A stretch of DNA of 64,000 nucleotides from Phoenix dactylifera (Eukaryota > Streptophyta > Magnoliopsida > Arecales > Arecaceae), in assembly GCF_009389715.1 (NCBI RefSeq), contig NC_052400.1, positions 1,612,001-1,676,000 of the forward strand, read 5' to 3'. Position numbers and translations under genes: made by a program. This document shows positions 60,039 to 64,000 of the stretch, one piece after another. Numbering within the stretch: position 1 is the stretch's first letter; the number at the start of each line of letters is the position of its first letter. Under the pieces are notes generated by a model, which saw only the letters and a program-made list of their open reading frames with translations, made no database searches and was not told the DNA's origin.

Positions 60039-60368
60039 GTCCCCATTTTATTTGCATATTTGCTTATTGTTATTTCTGGGTTTATTTGTGTTTTAGGATT
60101 TATTTGGGGTTTATTTTATTCTGGGCTTATTTGCATTTTAGGGCTTATTTGTGGGAAATTATTTTATGTAAGGGGTTTATTTTAATTGTTCTTATGGGGC
60201 CCTATTTAAAGGGAACTTTATGTTGATTAGGGTTTTAATGAAGAATTAAAGATTTCTTTCCCCCACGTTTCCTCTTCTTCTCTTCTCCTCCCTTCTCCTT
60301 CTTCTCTTCTTCTTCCTCCTTCTCTTCCCCTCTTCTCCTTCTTCCATTTAAAATTTGGTCCGGCATCA
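60020..60368 (+). repeat. 3' LTR
   Basis: 349 bp, differing from the 5' LTR at two adjacent sites. It is followed by ATATA at 60369-60373, matching 54624-54628. Confidence 0.97.
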
Positions 60369-63300
60369 ATATATATATGTATGTGTGTGCAAGAGAGGGG
60401 GTGTGAAGGGAAAGGTAGGGGTATTATAAGAAGTAGGAAAATATTTGGATGTGAGTTGTGTGGGTCAGTTGAGTGCGAGACTGCACCATGGAGCCGCCCA
60501 TGAAATTCTCATGCATGGTAACCCATCTACTGTCGACTCCAAACTATGGACAAATCCTGATACATCATGTCATCTTGTGTTCAAATTTCAAAAGATTTGG
60601 CAGCCCGCATTGTTGGAATCTCATGCACAACTTATAAGATGCCAGCATATGACGACTGACAACAATTTTATTAAAACGAACACACAAAAAAAAAGAAATT
60701 GACCTACAAGAAGAGAGATTTTATGTGGCATTCCAACCATATATAGTCTTTTCATATGATCATGTATCCCAGCAGGCTAAAAATAAAAGACTTGTCAAAG
60801 TTTGCAAATGAGTTAGGTCGGATTAGGACATGCTTGACCTAACTTATAAGCTGATGAGGTGATCCAATAAGCTATTCAGGTCAGTTGGGATCAAATATAG
60901 CCTGAAACAGACCCAAAATATTTGAGTCCTTGTTAAGATCGGGTCAGATTAGTTCTATAATTCATGTCAAAAATTTAAAAACTTTTTTACAGGTAAAAAA
61001 CAAAGTTAATAGCAATATATATATAGAATGACTAAAAATTTTCAAATAAAACAAAAAAAGTGCCAAGTTCAAGATGAATTTTCATATAAACAATATTTTA
61101 TTTTGCATTAACAAAGTGAACATAATCAATGACAAGTTTATAAACAACAACTTCAAAGATCAAATATTTAGAAAAAAATATCAAATAAAATATAAATTTG
61201 GAAGCACAATCAAGCTTAAGCTTGAGAAGGTGAGAAGAGGTGAGCTGTTAGGGTGAAAGGTGAGGAATTATTTTAGGTGGGATTCACTTGACGAATTGGA
61301 AAAGAGATTTAGGAAGAAAAAGGGGACTTGCTTTATATGATTCAGGTTTTGCATTAGATCATGTCCATGTTAGGTTGGGTATAATTTTCTTTTTTTTAAC
61401 CTAATTAGGTCCAGATGATTTATGGATTGGCTTGGTTTCGGTAAGAAACTACAAAATCCAAATTCAACCAGCTGGTTTTTAAAACGGTTCCAAATCTTGA
61501 CACCAACCTAATCCATGGCAGAAAAAATGAATTACTCCCAACCTAATCGGGTTAGAACTATATTAGATACAGGTCGACCCAAGCTATTTGCAGCCCTTTT
61601 ACTTTATATGTGCTCAGTTGCTCCCAGAAAAAGACTTATAGAGTTATAGGTAGCGCGCCAATTTGGTGCCACCATGTCAGTGCATTACTCCTAGATTTTT
61701 ATATCTTATATAGGGCATGTAGATAATCACACATGCAATTTATCAAATAAGTAAGACTTGATAAACAACTCACCATGCTAAATTCAAGTCATTCTAAATC
61801 CAACAAAAAGAAATCATTGTATTTACCTCTCAAAACATTTTTTAAAAAAATGAATTTCTCTAGGATGCCATGTCCATCCATTAATATGCACAATATTTTC
61901 GAATGCTTAGATATATTTGAGATTTTATTTTTCTCTTTTAAGAGAAGAATTATAGTTGAGGGTTTTGGTGCATATTCAGCAAAGCATGTTACCTTGTATG
62001 ATGCTATAATTTATGGTTTAATTTCTAAGGTCAGATGACAACATGATAATCTAAAATCTCTTAGGATAGAGTGGTGAAAGAAAATATTCATTTCCACTTC
62101 CGCTAGGAGTTTGGAAAATGCTCGTTTTTATGATCTACTATTTTTAAGAAGGGATTAAACAATAAAATATTCAACTGATCTTGATCAGCAAAAAGAAGTG
62201 CTACTGAGAATCTATTCTATTATTTAATTCACTAGCTTTGTCCTCTTTGTGAAGTTGATTGATGGAAGAGATATCACCATCTGGAATCTCCTTAAACCCT
62301 TTGTAACTGGTTTTGCTTTTTCTTCCTATCTTTAGTTATTCTTGATATATTTACTAAAAGTTTTCATCATCTTAATGATTTTCGGGTTGGGAATTTTATC
62401 CATCTGATTCTCCTTTAAAAAAAATAATTATGGTATTGGTTCAATATATTTTAATCCCATATATTTTTCTTTCTAGGATAACAAGAGACTATGGATAACA
62501 GGCAAATAGGCATATGTAGACAGCTTTAATTATTTTCTTTTACATTTTGAGATGTAATAGTAACTTACACCTTAGCAAATATAAAACTATAATAAATAAG
62601 AAAAGCTAAGGATAAAATAGATAATGATAATAAAAGTTAAAATAGTAAGTAGAGGAAAACGTATGCACAATTAAAAGCACAAATTGAATTTACAAAACCG
62701 GATGTTTTAAAAGTAGAAAAGCTATATAGTTAAAAAATATTTTTGTAAATTGAAAATAAATCATATCAAGAAAATACAAACAAAAGAAAAGAAAAAGTAG
62801 CAATAGTTAAACCAAGAAATATAGAATATAAAATCTAAAAAACATAAAATATGGAATATAAAATATAATATAATTAAATAAATCAAAATATAAAAATTGA
62901 AACCGTAAAATATAAAATATATTATTGATTTATTTTATAAATGGGGTGGGGTAAGGTAGGATAAGAGTCAAGACGCTAGAAAGATAGAGAGTGAAAGAGA
63001 GATGGGGTTCTTGAGATTGGAGAGAGAGGAGGGCTAGGTTAAGGAAGTCAGAGAAGGTGGTGGATGAGGATGATTATACATTAGGGCAAGACAAGAAGAG
63101 GGCGGTTACGAAAGTGATGAACTGCACTTCATTCGAATGGATTTAGAAGTAAATTTGGTCTATTTTGGCGCCATCCGATTCTGCACCAATCGCAGGGTAA
63201 CAAGGGCTTCGGTTAATAGGAACCCTTAAAAAAAAAAAGAAAAAGAAAGCATTAATAGATAGGACGTGCTTGTATGGGAGTGTTTTTTTTTAAAAAAAAT

Positions 63301-63411
63301 AATATGACGCTGCTGTAATGGAGAGAAAAGATAAGGGTGTATTATATCCACTCTTTCCTTCATATTGGCTACTTCATTAATTGTTGAGATCCATTTTATT
63401 AATTTCTAAGA
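60369..63411. other. intergenic, AT-rich, no gene seen
   Basis: Short frames only, with composition-driven residues. 62570-62940 is a very A/T-rich stretch of AAATATAAAA-type words. 63225-63250 is A-rich. Confidence 0.55.
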
Positions 63412-63885
63412 ATAAACATAAATTGGTCATGGATAAAAATAAATCTATACTCTTTTGCAGTAATAAACGGAAACATCTAAAAAATAAACACTAACTTCTT
63501 CAAGATAAACACAGATCCTCCATAATAAATACCTAGTCTATGTCGATAAACAAAAATACCGTAAAAATAAATACAAACTTGATGCCCCATCTTTGTTTTA
63601 AGTCAGAGCTCACTATGATAAATAGCAAGGATGGATGATCAATGCAAAGTTCAGATGCAATAAACACAAAAAAATATAGAATAAATACAACCCTTACAAG
63701 AGCAAGTAGAAATAGTCCATGGATAAGCAGAAACCTGCAATGTGTTCATTATGTTTCTACACTCCTCTGAAGAAATAAATAGAAATACCTAGAGAATAAA
63801 CACTAACCTTTCATCAGTAAATATAAATGCTTTATGATAAACACTTAGCATGCGGCGATAAAAAGAAATATGACAAAAATATCAA
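63412..63885 (+). repeat. degenerate 21-bp-period repeat array
   Basis: The word ATAAAC/ATAAAT begins at 63412, 63433, 63463, 63484, 63505, 63525, 63546, 63567, 63619, 63660, 63681, 63722, 63775, 63796, (63817 as GTAAAT), 63837 and 63857. Most steps are 20-21 bp and two of the gaps are about two units. A rough unit is ATAAACACWAAYCTTYNATSR. A block around 63484 (ATAAACACTAACTTCTTCA) recurs at 63796 (ATAAACACTAACCTTTCATC), 312 bp later, with neighbours in the same order, which suggests a higher-order duplication. Confidence 0.75.
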
Positions 63886-64000
63886 AGATGTGGGTCCCAA
63901 TAGTCAATGAAGTGCTGTTGCGCAAAACATAGGATCCAAATGGCGAACAAAACAATGCAATAACATTGAGAGAGGAAGAGAAATTGAACACACCATTAGA

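Larger units (their letters stand above)
54629..60368 (+). mobile_element. Ty3-type LTR retrotransposon (chromovirus), young but defective
   Basis: 5740 bp with two 349-bp LTRs (TG...CA), a 5-bp ATATA target duplication (54624-54628, 60369-60373), a PBS for initiator Met-tRNA and a purine tract before the 3' LTR. Domain order is protease, RT, RNase H, integrase, chromodomain, which is Ty3 order; the C-terminal chromodomain places it among plant chromoviruses. The clade (CRM- or Reina-like) is not settled. The LTRs differ at only two adjacent positions, so the insertion is recent. No gag (no capsid-like or CCHC sequence) is recognisable between PBS and protease. Pol carries an in-frame stop, a frameshift and a substituted integrase residue, so the element cannot move on its own. 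Confidence 0.95.

Noticed and set aside
61775..62038. 87-residue plus-strand open frame
   Set aside because: AT-rich, Lys/Phe/Ile-biased residues with no domain; probably chance.

Overview
This is nuclear DNA from a plant. The genes have many introns with GT-AG borders, there are tRNA-derived SINE, LINE and Ty3 remnants, and the intergenic DNA is AT-rich. The gene models and the abundance of a GTACC-rich short repeat suggest a monocot, perhaps a palm. That placement is an inference, and no species can be named from this sequence alone. No tRNA, rRNA, CRISPR array or prokaryotic-style operon was seen.

Layout. 1-2727: intergenic, with a 5'-truncated LINE tail at 961-1270. 2728-9575 (-): a seven-exon gene of the CHUP1/IPGA1 coiled-coil and proline-rich family, with a threefold ~300-bp tandem repeat in its upstream leader region (10316-11165). 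13940-16340 (-): a two-exon DUF247 (UPF0481) membrane-anchored protein. 17232-28430 or 28646 (+): a nine- or ten-exon chloroplast-type pentatricopeptide repeat gene closely resembling Arabidopsis At1g30610 (EMB2279). Its large introns are full of short mobile elements. 28647-35627: intergenic, with a decayed LINE tail. 35628-48587 (+): a five-exon PAT1 gene, encoding an mRNA decapping activator. Its introns hold a G-rich tract beside a 93-bp tandem duplication, an Au-like SINE and a GTACC-rich element. 48588-54628: intergenic, with a third LINE tail. 54629-60368 (+): a structurally complete but coding-defective Ty3-type chromovirus with 349-bp LTRs, a TSD, a PBS and a PPT. It has no recognisable gag and three breaks or substitutions in pol. 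60369-64000: AT-rich intergenic DNA ending in a degenerate 21-bp-period repeat array.

The four host genes are unrelated in function: organelle positioning or microtubule work, a DUF247 protein, chloroplast RNA processing, and cytoplasmic mRNA decay. They show no sign of being a cluster. The less ordinary material is in the non-coding DNA: the 21-bp periodic array, the 181-bp element with a perfect 14-bp target duplication, the GTACC-rich ~180-bp family, the hairpin-rich GC block in an EMB2279-like intron, and the gag-less young retroelement. I did not find a convincing new multi-gene system.
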